64,000 bases of DNA from Sorex araneus (taxonomy: Eukaryota; Chordata; Mammalia; Eulipotyphla; Soricidae), in assembly GCF_027595985.1 (NCBI RefSeq), contig NC_073302.1, forward strand, positions 399,945,310 to 400,009,309, written 5' to 3'. Below are positions 46,880 to 57,661 of the stretch, one piece after another. Made by a program: the position numbers and the translations under genes. The notes beneath the pieces were generated by a model. That model was not told where the DNA came from, did not search any database, and saw only the letters and a list, made by a program, of their open reading frames with translations. Position 1 is the stretch's first letter. Each line of letters starts with the position of its first letter.

Positions 46880-47231
46880 TTTATTCAGGGTCTTGGTGAA
46901 AAAGTCTGACCATCTTGTAGGTGGGTGGCCACGCAGTCTTTTGACGTCCCGTGGAATCTAGTCAGTAACAGCTCTAGTCCAGAGGTGGTCTCTGAATCAC
47001 ATTGTGTCCAGCCCATCTGATTTTCGACACCTTGGCAAATGAGACAGCAAACCTGATTCTTGATCATTGACAGAGGTCAGAACTCTGGATTCCTTCTCTC
47101 ACTTGAGTGGAACGTGATATTCCAAACAGAGCTCTTTCAATTCCTCTTTGGGATACCCAAGTAGCGTTCTCAACCTTTTTGCATAGGGCCCAGGTCTCTG
47201 AGGTGTATGTTAGTGCAGGAAGAACGGTGGA
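46880..47231 (-). pseudogene. RTE C-terminal region remnant
   Basis: Minus-strand coding: STVLPALTYTSETWALCKK, then VSQRGIERALFGIS and TQVREGIQSSDL, followed by decayed DWIP and TRW...FFTKTL words. It is the continuation of the RT remnant after the 311-bp insertion. Confidence 0.8.
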
Positions 47232-47232
47232 A

Positions 47233-47543
47233 AAACAAACAAACAAATAAATGAATAAATAAGGTCTAAAATTATTATTTACCAATATATTGGCAAACAT
47301 TTTCAGAAAAGAATAAAGCATAGAAATTAAGGAAATAAATTGTAAGTCAGAAAAAAGTGTAATGAGAAAAATATTCAATCCACTCAAAAGATGTAAAGGG
47401 AGAGAAGCGAAACAGTGGAAAAGGAAGAAGATAACTGGTTTTGCTTCTCTCCCTTGATAAAAATTATTCAAAAGATACAAAATAATAAATGTAAAATCCT
47501 AAAACTTTCTATAAATAAAGTACCTAAATCTAAAAAAAAAAAA
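47233..47543 (+). pseudogene. Retrocopy of an mRNA 3' end inside the RTE LINE (candidate)
   Basis: An insertion of about 310 bp interrupts RTE coding between agaacggtgg and atgtgcccctg. It ends with AATAAA (47514-47519), 12 bases later a run of A (47532-47543), the arrangement of a polyadenylated transcript end. ggaaaa at 47229-47234 and 47544-47549 may be a short TSD. No SINE or L1 word. The source transcript is not identified. Confidence 0.6.
47396..47455. other. Hairpin-forming inverted repeat
   Basis: aagggagagaagcgaaacag (47396 on) pairs with the segment ending at 47455, ctggttttgcttctctccct region, giving a stem of about 20 bp with one mismatch and one bulge and a 17-base loop. It lies inside the retrocopy insert. 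Confidence 0.6.
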
Positions 47544-47549
47544 GGAAAA

Positions 47550-48500
47550 TATGTGCCCCTGGAGCTGGAGGTTCTTCGTCTTCTTAACTACTTCTTTGAC
47601 GCCCTTGAAGACATTCCATACTGTGAAGTTCAGGTGCTAGGTCATTTGTCATGTTGAGTTCTCGACCTAGGTACACATAACTGATATATTCTGAGATGTT
47701 GTTCCGTTGAAGGCAAAAGGAAAATAAAGAACTTGTTTGCTTCTCATGAACATTGTCTACGTGAGATTCAGCTACAGTCTGACCTTTCCACACTTCCGAT
47801 CAAAGTCGGCCAGCATTCGTTCCACTTGGCTAATATTTGGTATTATTAGAATGATGTCATCAGTGAAGCGGAGGAGGTGTAGTTGTTGACCGTCTATTTT
47901 CACTCCCATTCCTTCCCATTCCAGTTGTCACATGACATTCTGGAGGTTGGTACTGAAAAGTTTTGGTGAAATGGTATCTCCCTGCCCCACTCCTTTCTTT
48001 ACATCAATGATCACTTCCTTGTAGAATGGTGAGATCCTGGTGGTGAATCCGTAATACAGTTCGGGGAGGATCTTGATATACTGAGTTTGAATGCCCTGCT
48101 GGGCTAGGGCTTCAATGACCGCTTCAGTCTCAACAGAATTGAAGGTCTTCTTTAAATCGATGGCCGTTAGACAGAGAAGCATCTGAACTCTCGTGAAACC
48201 TCAATGAGCTTGATCACCGTGTGGATACGGTCAATCGTGCTGAATCCTTTTCAGAACCCGGCTTGCTTGCATGGTTGTCCTTCCTCCAGTGTTCTGCCTA
48301 TTCTATTCAGTATGACTAGAGTGAATAACTTGTAGATGTTGTACAACAGGCAGATTCGGTGATAGTTGCTGACGTCCTGGATGTCTTCCTTCTTGTACAA
48401 CAGAACAACAGTCTTGCTGGTTTTCTACTGGAACGAACTTTGCATTCAGACAGTTAGCATGTGAAGAGCCGAGCCAGTGTATTGACAAGTACTGGCATCC
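47550..48500 (-). pseudogene. RTE reverse transcriptase remnant
   Basis: Minus-strand translation gives, in element order, the ICLLYNIYKLFTLVILNRI and RTLEEGQPCKQAGF words, then MLLCLTAIDLKKTFNSVETE (motif A, Asp present), GQGDTISPKLF (motif B) and RFTDDIIL (47856-47867). In the last motif the usual FADD alanine is threonine while both Asp residues remain. ISEYISYVYLGRELNM follows. Frames are broken several times. Numbers of lesions are similar to or higher than in the 29587 copy. Confidence 0.85.
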
Positions 48501-49040
48501 ATTTATTATTTATAATAAATATAAAATATAAGTATTTTAACAGTGCACAATGTTTTGGTAGTTTGCTTATTTATATTTTTGTTTTTTAAATTTACTTATT
48601 TTTTAATTAATGAGTCACAATGAGGGTACAGTTACAGATTCACACATTTTCGTGCTTGTTTTTCCCTCATGCAATGTTTAAGAGCCCATCCCTCCACCAC
48701 TGTATATTCTCCACCACCCATGAATTCAGTATCCCTCCCACCCCCCCCCCAGTCCCATCCCCGCACCCTACCCCATCTCTGTAGTGGGGCATTCCAATTT
48801 GATATCTCTCTTTCTTTTTGGGTGTTGTGGTTCCAAATAAGGGTATTGAGTGGTCATCCTGTTCAGTGTCTAGTCTGCTTTCAGCATGCATCTCCCTCCC
48901 CACGCAGGATCTCTAATCACATATTACTTGGTGTTTCCCTCTCTATCTGGGATGACTTTCCCCCAGCGTGTGAGGCCAACTTCCAAGCTATGGAGCCAAA
49001 CTCCTGGTATTATATACTACTATTCTTGGGTATTAGTCTC

Positions 49041-49652
49041 CTACTCTGTTGTTCTATATTCCACAAATGAATGCAATCTTCCTATGTCTGTCCCTCTCTG
49101 GCTCATTTCACTTAGCATGATACTTTCCATGTTGATCCACTTATATGCAAAGTTAATGGCTTCATCCTTTCTAACAGCTGCATAGTATTCCATTGTATAG
49201 ATGTACCAAAGTTTCTTTAACCAGTCATCTGTTCTCCGGCACTCGGGTTTTTTCCAGATTCTGGCTATTGTAAACAGTGCCGCGATGAACATATAAGTGC
49301 AGATGTCATTTCGACTATACTTTTTTGTTTCTTCAGGATATATTCCCAGAAGAGGTGTTGCTGGATCAAATGGAAGCTCAATTTCTAATTTTTTGAGAAT
49401 CATCCATATTGTTTTCCAAAGGGCCTGGACCAGTTGGTATTCCCACCAACAGTGGAGAAGGGTCCCCTTCTCTCCACATCCTCTCCAGCAGCGGTTGCTT
49501 TTGTTCTTTTGGATGTGTGCCATTCTATGTGGTGTGAGGTGGTATCTCATGGTTGTTTTGATTTGCATCTCACTGATGATTAGTGATGCAGAGCATTTTT
49601 TCATGTGCCTTTTGGCCATTTGTATCTCTTCCTTGGCAAAGTTTCTGTTCAT
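49041..49652 (-). pseudogene. L1 ORF2 C-terminal domain, 203-codon open frame
   Basis: The longest open frame in the window. It begins in [18 protein letters not shown], continues with [13 protein letters not shown] and the Cys motif [17 protein letters not shown], then [20 protein letters not shown], and ends with the C-terminal words [30 protein letters not shown] and a final RRLHS-like tail near 49050. The domain is needed for L1 retrotransposition in cis. The open state over 600 bp indicates a young copy. It is only the C-terminal part, with no start codon of ORF2. Confidence 0.9.
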
Positions 49653-50109
49653 TTCTTCGGCCCATTTTCTGATGGGGTTGGATGTTTTCTTCTTGTAAAG
49701 TTAAACCAGTGCTTTATATACCCTTGATTTCAACCCTTTATCAGATGGGTACTGGGTGAATATTCTTTCCCATTCTGTAGGTTGCCTTTGAATTCTGGTC
49801 ACTGTGTCTTTTGCTGTGCAGAAGCTTTTAAATTTAATATAGTTCCATTTGTTTATCTCTGTTTCTACTTGATTGCTTAGTTCCGTGTCATCTTTGAAGA
49901 TAACCTTTAGCATCAATGTCGTGAAGGGTTTTGCCGACCTTGTCTTTGAGGTACCTTATGGATTTTGGTCTGATGTTGAGGTCTTTAATCCATTTTGATC
50001 TGAGTTTTGTGCATGGTGTCAGGTCAAGGTCTAAGTCCATTCTTTTGCATGTGGTTGTCCAGTTATGCCAGCACCATTTGTTGAAGAGACTTTCCTTGCC
50101 CCACTTCAC

Positions 50110-51249
50110 ATTTCTTTCTCCCTTATCAACAAACTAGCAAATAGAATCCAACAACTCATCAAAAAGATCATACACCATGACAAAGTGGGATTCATCCCGG
50201 GGATGCAAGGATGGTTTAACATTCAGAAATCAATCAACATAATCCATCATATCAACAAAAGCAAAGATAAAAACCATATGGTCATATCAATAGATGCAGA
50301 GAAAGCATTTGACAAGATCCAACATCAGTTCATGATGAAAACCCTCACCAAAATGGGTTTAGGAGGAACTTTCCTCAAGATAGTCGAAGCCATCTACCAC
50401 AAGCCTATGGCAAGCATTATCCTCCATGAGGAAAAACTAAGGGCCTTTCCTCTAAGATCAGGCATAAGACAAGGATGCCCACTCTCACCACTTCTCTTCA
50501 ATATCGTACTGGAAGTACTTGCGATAGCTGTTAGATAAGAAAAAGAGATTAAGGAGATTCAGATCGGAAAGGAAGAAATCAAGCTCTCACTATTCGAAGA
50601 TGATATGATACTATATCTAGAGAAGCCTAAAGCCTCCACTAAGAAACTCTTAGAAACAATAGACTTATACAGTAAAGTTGCAGGCTACAAAATCAATACC
50701 CAAAAATCCATGGCCTTCCTATATACAAAGAATGAGACAGAGGAAAGGGACATGAAAAAAGCAATCCCACTCACAATCGTGCCCCAGAAAATCAAGTACC
50801 TCGGAATCAGCTTAACCAAGGAAGTAAAAGACCTTTACAAAGAAAACTACATAACGCTACTCCATGAAATCAAAGAGGACATGAGGAAATGGAAACATAT
50901 CCCTTGCTCATAGATAGGGAGAATCAATATTGTCAAAATGGCAATACTCCCCAAAACATTATACAGATTCAATGCAATCCCTATAAGGTTACCCATGACA
51001 TTCTTCAAAGAAAAGGATCAAGCAACCCTAAAATTCATATGGAACAACAAATGTCCACGGATAGCTGAAACAATTCTTGGGAAAAAGATGATGGGAGGCA
51101 TCACCCTCCCCAACCTTAAACTTTACTACAAAGCGGTAGTAATTAAAACAGCATGAAACAAAGGCAAAGCTGCAGACCAATGGAACAGAGCAGAATATCC
51201 CTACACACAACCCCAAATGTATGATCATCCAATCTTTGATAAGGGTGTA
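50110..51249 (+). pseudogene. L1 ORF2 reverse transcriptase segment
   Basis: One reading frame spans the segment. [20 protein letters not shown] and [15 protein letters not shown] are followed by [16 protein letters not shown] (motif A), [19 protein letters not shown] (motif B) and [12 protein letters not shown] at about 50593. Motif C reads FEDD instead of FADD. Thumb words [27 protein letters not shown] and [11 protein letters not shown] follow. Only point stops interrupt (near 50536, 50911 and 51154, two of them consistent with TGG to TGA or TAG). The first codons of the open frame, before 50110, belong to the inverted partner and are not native. Confidence 0.9.
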
Positions 51250-51259
51250 TTGGTAGTTT

Positions 51260-53085
51260 ATTAACTTCTCAAAGTATTGATTATGTTAAGTACATGTAGC
51301 AAATTCTGTAGATCTATTGTTGACCCTTTAGGTTGTAGGTTTAATCACTGAAATATGTTCCTTATACTGAAGGTATCCTTCTCCTTGGTTATAACCTTTT
51401 TTAGCAAACCAAAAGATTGGAAATGATTATGAAGATGCTTCCAGCATTCTTAGATTTGACCTGCTTTTGCAAGCCTAGTTATATGTGCCTGATGAGATTT
51501 CTGCCCAGCACTTTTGCTTTTTATGATTGTTTTAATTTTAGTTTCTCTTTTACTTACTCCTTTCTTTTATTTCTTCCTTGCATCTTTCATTCCTCTTTTC
51601 CTTTCCTCCCCTCCCTTTCTTATCCTTTACATATAAGAATTATGAATCAATGACTGATTTGTGGATGATTTTTCTGTAGATGTTTTATAGAGTATAACAG
51701 TTTTATTAGCAAAAACATTTGCTTAAGTGCCATAAAATTTGGCAGCTTTGAATGACTCTGCATTTGTTTTTCACTATACTAAAGATTTCTGTTCTTACCT
51801 GGGTTTTACTTCATTCTATGTGAATTTCAGGGTGGGGGTGAACAGGAAGGCTTCAAGGAAAATGGTGACTGAGTGTAAAAGCTGTAGTTCATTATTGTTT
51901 TCTTAAAGGCTATAGATCCTTAAATCCTACCTCAGTGGTTTTTCTCCAGTGATTTCAAGTAGTTACATAATTTGTATAGCTTTTATAGCATTTTGTTGGA
52001 GGCAGAACCAAAATTTTAAACTTGTCATTATTTATACTTATTAACCTTAATATAATTATTAACCCTTGATGTAGAAGTAATAAACAACATAATTTTAATT
52101 TAAATTCAGAACATTCAATGCTAGATTAGTTCTTTTTACTCATAACTTAAATGTTTATAATATTTATCACAACAGTACTTTTAGCATATAGAGCTTGCTT
52201 TATTAAAATGCCACTTATGACTTGTGTGGTATTTTATAACTTTCACTATTTGTTTTAGATTTGTAAACTTTCGCATATACTACACATACAAAGGTATATA
52301 TATATATGTACATATGTACAGTAAAACTCAACATATGCAAAATTATTCCTAAGCATCTAATCTGAAGGTTCTATTGTTTTTTTTTTTGTGAATGAATATA
52401 CATTGATTAGACATGGTTGATGCCAGGAAAGGACTGAGAGCAGAAAGCATTAAATCCTTGAAAGCACTGAACCTAAATAGTTAACTGAATATCAAAATTG
52501 CTAAGACAAATAATTAACTCTGATAAACAGCATTTTTAAAATATTTTATGTACTCATGTAATAATTGATGCTATAATAAAACCATAAAAGTGATAGTAGA
52601 TGGTTTGGGTGCTTGTATAATTTCACACTTCCAAAAGAGCAAATTCTGTCTCATCCATGATCATTTCATTAAATTATATGTTTTTAAATGTCACTTAATG
52701 TTTTAAAAAAGAAAGTGTATTTTGAGAGTATTTCATCCTAAAAATAAATCCGCCTCAATTAGAAAACTTGAGTCCTCATTCTCCTGCTCATTTAGCTTAA
52801 TGAATGCCATTAGCATGGGTTGTTGATCATAATGGATAAGATATGCATCGCTCTCCCTCTCCCTTATGTTCCCTACCCCAGGAAAATAAAAATTGACCAT
52901 GCAAACTGGATTCTTATCAATTCTTATCAATTTAATTCTTTCTCATATTAGCATAAGTCTGATGACACAAACCAATTTAAATATAACTTTGATAAAAGTG
53001 TGTCCAGATTTAAATACTTGCTTTCCAATATTTTAATTGCATAAATTCAAGTTTTTTTTAAAGGACACAGATAAAAATATACTGG
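51260..53085. other. AT-rich unique-looking DNA
   Basis: About 1.8 kb. CT-rich stretch at 51540-51620 and (TA)n at 52294-52312. No gene or repeat family recognised. Confidence 0.3.
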
Positions 53086-53245
53086 AGAGGCTAGAGATAA
53101 TACTGTGCATAAAGAGCTTGCTTTGCACCTAGTTTAGATCCCTGGCATCCCATGTGGTTCCCGAACCTTGCCAGGAATGATCCCTGAGAGCAGAGTTTGG
53201 AGTAAGGCCCATGTACCGCCCATGTAGACAAAAAACAAACAAAAA
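53086..53245 (+). mobile_element. Type 1 SINE, diverged
   Basis: ggagaggctagagataatac, cctggcatcccatgtggttc and caggaatgatccctgagagc in type 1 order, then (AAAC)n. Confidence 0.8.
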
Positions 53246-54334
53246 GTTATCCAGGGTGATATATCAAAAGCAGTCACAATATGGTGCCAGTGGTACCATC
53301 CAAGTATTTTTAACCCATTTTCTCCTCGTAAACTGTTTGTATTATGTTCTCATTACACTTGGTAAAGTGAAGTGCACCTAGATTACATTATCTTCTGAAT
53401 CAGACACACTCTTCATACTTTTTCATAACATTATTTACACAATATTTAGAAATATATACCTACAATTTTTATTCATAATATATAACAAGTTCATCAGCAC
53501 ATATTGAATACTAGATTAATAATGATATACAAATTCTGTCATTACTTTTTTTGTTCCAACTCATTCTCTCATATGACTTTTGGCTTGTTAGAATTGATTA
53601 GTTAGAATTTCTTAAATTGATTCTTTAAAATATTGCTTAGATACGTTTTATATCAGAATTCTTATAGAAGAGCTAAACCATATATTTCAGTACCTATATT
53701 TCAAAGTGCCATATTTTCTCTACTTAATTAACTTCATTTATTATTTGTTTATGCTTTGTTATTTCATATCTATAGCCATAAATATGTCTATTATATAATA
53801 AGAAATTTTAGTAATATTGCAGAGGCTGAGAAGTTGTATGGTCTTTCATCTGCATGCTAACCAACAGGATATCAGGTGTTCAGTTTAAAGTTTTCAAAAC
53901 AACCAGGAATGCCAAAGATACAAATTTCATTTTGTATCTAAAGAACTAAGAGCTAGAGGAAACCTGGAGTTTGGACAAGGGCACTGTTCTAACTCAATAC
54001 ACAGGTAAAGAGAAATGATCCACTCTTCTTTTATATTTTTCTCTTTAGACCCTTAATTAATTTAATAATCACACCTCCACACTGGTGAGGACGATATGCT
54101 TTCTAGTTCACATAGACACTTATTTGTAACATTGCTTTTTCAGAAAATCTTTCTTGGTCAATTTTTCAATCTCAATGTATGTCGTTCTCCAGAGTCAGCA
54201 TTCTCTTCTCTTGTCTATATATGAAACTTGCCAATTTCCCCTATTATTCTAGCTGTTCAGGATTCAATAGTTCTATTTATTTAAGTAAATTATTTTTATT
54301 TATTTAAATAAATAACTATTCACTTTCTTCATTC
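53246..54334. other. AT-rich unique-looking DNA
   Basis: No recognised feature. Confidence 0.3.
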
Positions 54335-54660
54335 ATCCCTGTCATGTACTAGTGTAGCCCAATGGCGTCTGCTTGCTCCAGGAACACGGAGAGCACGTTA
54401 TTGTTACTGTTACTGTTTTTGGCATATCAAATATGTCACGGGTAGCTTGCCAGGCTCTGCTGTGTGGGCGGGATATCCTCCGTAGCTTGCCAGCTCTCTG
54501 AGAGGGACGGAGGCTTTGGGGGCAGCTTCTAATTCTCCTTATGGTCCTTATGGGCTCCAGGAAAATTTGCGTAGTTCTCTTCCGGGAGCTTTGTTTTACA
54601 GTCTCTGGATCTTGGCTGTTGATGAGATTACATGGCTCTGGGAGCCATGTGTGTTAAAAT
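54335..54660 (-). mobile_element. RTE/SINE chimera with a non-tRNA 5' part (candidate)
   Basis: Minus-strand order: an unfamiliar ~145 bp (54514-54660, with words gatccagagactgtaaaaca and ctcccggaagagaactacgc), then the type 2 SINE body from cctccgtccctctcagagag to agtaacaata, then about 70 bp of RTE 3' sequence (54335-54405, matching 32100-32150) in place of the usual short tail. The tRNA head is absent. It might be an ancestral-type RTE derivative or a chance junction of fragments. Confidence 0.55.
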
Positions 54661-54774
54661 ATATGTTATTTTAAACATATATAATAGGCAAAAATTAAAC
54701 AGAAGTACCCAGTATATTCAGAAAATCTAGTCTGTTTTCTAACTCTAGCTTAGATGACAGATTTGTTCTTTTCT

Positions 54775-54912
54775 GCTTGGTTTTAGGCCACACACCTGGC
54801 AATGCTTATGAGTGACTCCTGGCTCTGTGCTCAGGAATCACTCCCAGCAGTGGCTTGAACCAGGGTAAGCCATGTGCAAGGCAAGTGCCCTACCCACTAT
54901 GTGTCCCCCCAC
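54775..54912 (-). mobile_element. Type 1 SINE, internally deleted
   Basis: ggccacacacctggcaatgc, ctcctggctctgtgctcagg and gccatgtgcaaggcaagtgc are antisense type 1; about 25 bp between them are missing. Confidence 0.8.
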
Positions 54913-55130
54913 TCTCCCTGATTTACTCTTGTTCGACAAAGCTGGGGCAGAAGCTATGCTATCAAACAAGAGAAGAGCTCCTGGGCCCTGTCCACTCTGC
55001 TCTGTTTGGGGGTACTCCCTGTGGTGTTAGGAGACTCTGAGGGACGGAACTCGGTTCCTGGTCTCTGGAGCCGTCTCCCTGACCCGCTTAGCACTTTCTA
55101 ATGCTAATACTAGAATAAAGGCACACAATC
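54913..55130. other. GC-richer segment, possible LTR remnant
   Basis: ggaactcggttcctggtctc, ccgtctccctgacccgctta and a downstream aataaagg (about 55114) recall an LTR R/U5 region. No ends or TSD visible. Confidence 0.25.
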
Positions 55131-56802
55131 TGATGCTATGCTCCTTATTCTTTCCTTAGACTTAATACAATGCTTGTGACAGGTGAGTTCTTCAGTAAAA
55201 GTGAAATTCAAATAATGTTTAGGCAGTACTTGAATAAAATAGGCTTCTTATTACACAATTTCCCAACAGTTTTTAGTCCATGTATTTATTTCTAGGACAC
55301 AATAGTGTTTGTATTAAAAAAATATTACTTTTTTTTATAAAGCATTTCACTTGCTTTGTTTTCTTACATAGACATGAAAATAAATGAGTATTAGGTACAT
55401 CTTCCCATCTGGCCATATTCAGAAAAAGAATTACCAGAGAAACTGTACCAACTAGAAACTCGTCATTTTTACCCATCTCACATTTATTTGAAAAATGTAA
55501 AAACCAGAACCAAATTATAGAACAAATAGCTTTTGAAGGACTCATGTGCAACACTGTAGTAGGACTTCTTTTATATCCTGTGAAGAACTCTACCAGGAAA
55601 TAATATATTATATTCTAAGGGTTCTTATCACAAGGAAATGGCTATCCAGGTGATGAAAAAGAAAGAACAATAGAACTATAAGGTCACTCAAAGCTTAAGC
55701 AAAAACAAAGAAACAAACAAAAATGTCCCAAAACCTGAGGCCCAAAGGACAAAAATAGTGTCCCCAAAGTATAGGGATCAAAATTATCTGGAGGAATATG
55801 GTGATTTTATTTTATTTTTTTTGCCTGGGGGAAATGGAAACTTAAAAGGAGAACAGTTGTCATATAGTGCACTTCAGAACAAAGAAGCCCAGAGATAAAC
55901 CAACTGAAATGGAACTGGAGAACTGCAGCCTGAAGATATTATCCTTCCTGTGAGACATGGCACAGCATAGAAAAATTTGAGAAATGAATCTGAGAGAAAA
56001 GTTTTCTGAAATGAGACTCCCGAAGGAAAATGATGCTATTTGTATCTTCAGCTTTAAACTCAACCCAAAAGTTGTTTTTGTTGGTGTTAACAATTTTGTT
56101 TGTAAAGCATGTCAGTAAATAGAACAAATGATCATCCTGGTTTGGTTTGAAACATCAAAATCCCTTATGATGTAGTCATAAAATCCTGAAAAAAAAGAGG
56201 TATGGTTTTGTTTTACTGTCCTGTTCACCCCTTGGAAAGCTGGAGTCACCTGAAGACTCCAGTAAATTTTTATTCGCTTAGTTCACTCATTAATTAAAAC
56301 ATTAGAAACTCATTCTATGTTTCAGAGGTGATTTTATTAGAATATAATATAGCAACCACATGTTTAACATGTTGGAAGAAGGAAAGATTTTAACAGTAAC
56401 AAGAGCTAAAGGATGGCATCATCTCAAGAAGAAAGGGTTGGTGCTTCAGAAGTAAATCTGGACAGCAGAAATATTACACGGCTGGAGAGATGAGGACAAA
56501 CGGAAAACTAAGGACCACTGAAAGCCATGCCATTTATTTGATCTGTTTTAAAATGAGGTCAGCTCAGTTGCTGTGTTTTTTTAGACATCATTTTCATCAG
56601 GGTTTAGTAGCAGTCATGTTTTTCTTTAGGAAGGAAAAAGGTAGCAAGGTGATAAGTGAAATCAAAGTGATTGTACATAAATTATAGGTTTGTGACAAAA
56701 TGTAGATTTTGTGACTGGAGTAAGAGATTATTGGACAACTTTAATATCTGTTCTCACGTTGGTAAAGTTAATTTAACTTTACCAGTTAAATGAGGGGTAA
56801 AG
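55131..56802. other. AT-rich unique-looking DNA
   Basis: About 1.7 kb, no recognised gene or repeat. Confidence 0.3.
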
Positions 56803-57031
56803 AGGTAGCACTGCCATTCCATTGTTCATTAATTTGCTATAGTGGGCACCAGTAACGTCTCCATTGTGAGACTTGTTACTGTTTTGGCATATCGAATATG
56901 CCACCAGGAGAGTGTCAGGCTCTGCTGTGTGGGCTGGATACTCTCGGTAGCTTGAGAGATGGAGGAAACAAACCCAGGTCAGCAGCATGCAAGGCAAACG
57001 CCCTACCTGCTGTGCTATTGCTCCAGTCCTG
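56803..57031 (-). mobile_element. Type 2 SINE, full length
   Basis: Antisense tail ggtagcactgccattccatt, gtgggcaccagtaacgtctc, body and head to gctattgctccagtcct. A few small deletions occur in the body. Confidence 0.85.
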
Positions 57032-57164
57032 GGAAGTGGTAAATCTTTTAAATATTATGACAAGATTAACTAGTGGGTCTTATCAGTAGGACTTTGGTGG
57101 CGTGTCTGGTAAATCCTATCCAAATCTAAGAGGTAAAGTTAAATTTCAGAAAGTATAATATTTC

Positions 57165-57657
57165 TGTTTCTCTAGATCGAAGAATGAGACAGAGTCAAAA
57201 ATGCGAGCAAAGAAGTTCTTTATTCACACCATGCACAAGTACTGGTTGACCAGGGTCCCCTGCAGAGAGGCCGTGCCATCTGGCCGCAGGCATCCCCTAT
57301 TATCCCTTTACTTGGGTTCGGACCTTCCTGCCTTGGGTTGGCTTCCTCACAGGGCCTTAGAATCCTGTTTTTTTCTTAATTGGCTTATCCCTTCCTTGCA
57401 GCCCTTACCTGCTAACTCGGATTACCCAATTTGACTTCCTTTTCCCTTTCTAGGCAATAGCCTGCAGCTTTTCCTTCTATGGTTCTGCATCTTTACTCAT
57501 TTTTCTGCTTTCCCAGAATTTATGCCAGTCATTGTATTAACTAGGTTAAAGATAAACCCGGATATCCTGTCCAATATGCCTGTTTAGCATTAAATGGTTA
57601 CAATGAGGGGACTATGGCTAATACGGATTCCCTAATGTTAGTTCTTGCAGCCTTTCA
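57165..57657 (-). mobile_element. Solo LTR of an endogenous retrovirus (ERV1-like)
   Basis: A 493-bp segment begins TG and ends CA on either strand and is flanked by the 4-bp direct repeat tttc (57161-57164 and 57658-57661). On the minus strand it begins tgaaag. It has an AATAAA signal (about 57217-57222, as tttatt), and soon after the U5-like gctcgcatttttgactctgt and ctcattcttcg. A 4-bp TSD, a TGAAAG start and this R/U5 style are typical of gammaretrovirus-like (class I) LTRs. No internal viral genes are present, so it is a recombined solo LTR with no coding capacity. Confidence 0.75.
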
Positions 57658-57661
57658 TTTC

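Larger units (their letters stand above)
46726..48500 (-). mobile_element. RTE-clade LINE, 5'-truncated, split by a retrocopy
   Basis: Second copy of the family at 29587. The antisense 3' end lies at 46726-46830: tandem tcacttgtatcacttgtc, then gcttgaacagacgccag, the RTE terminal words. C-terminal and thumb coding run to 47231, an insertion follows at 47233-47543, and RT coding runs from 47550 to about 48500, where the element is 5'-truncated. Its terminal repeat (acaagtgat) replaces poly(A). Confidence 0.9.
48565..51249. mobile_element. LINE-1 with inverted 5' half (twin-primed)
   Basis: 48565-50108 is antisense L1: A-tail as T-rich sequence, 3' UTR, and ORF2 C-terminal part. 50110-51249 is sense L1 ORF2, starting within RT and ending gatcatccaatctttgataa. 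The end of the sense part and the start of the antisense part are adjacent in L1, as expected from twin priming. The repeat ttggtagttt at 48555-48564 and 51250-51259 is a probable 10-bp TSD. Confidence 0.9.

Noticed and set aside
49041-49652. A 203-codon open frame as a possible host gene
   Set aside because: It is the C-terminal part of L1 ORF2 within an A-tailed, TSD-flanked insertion.
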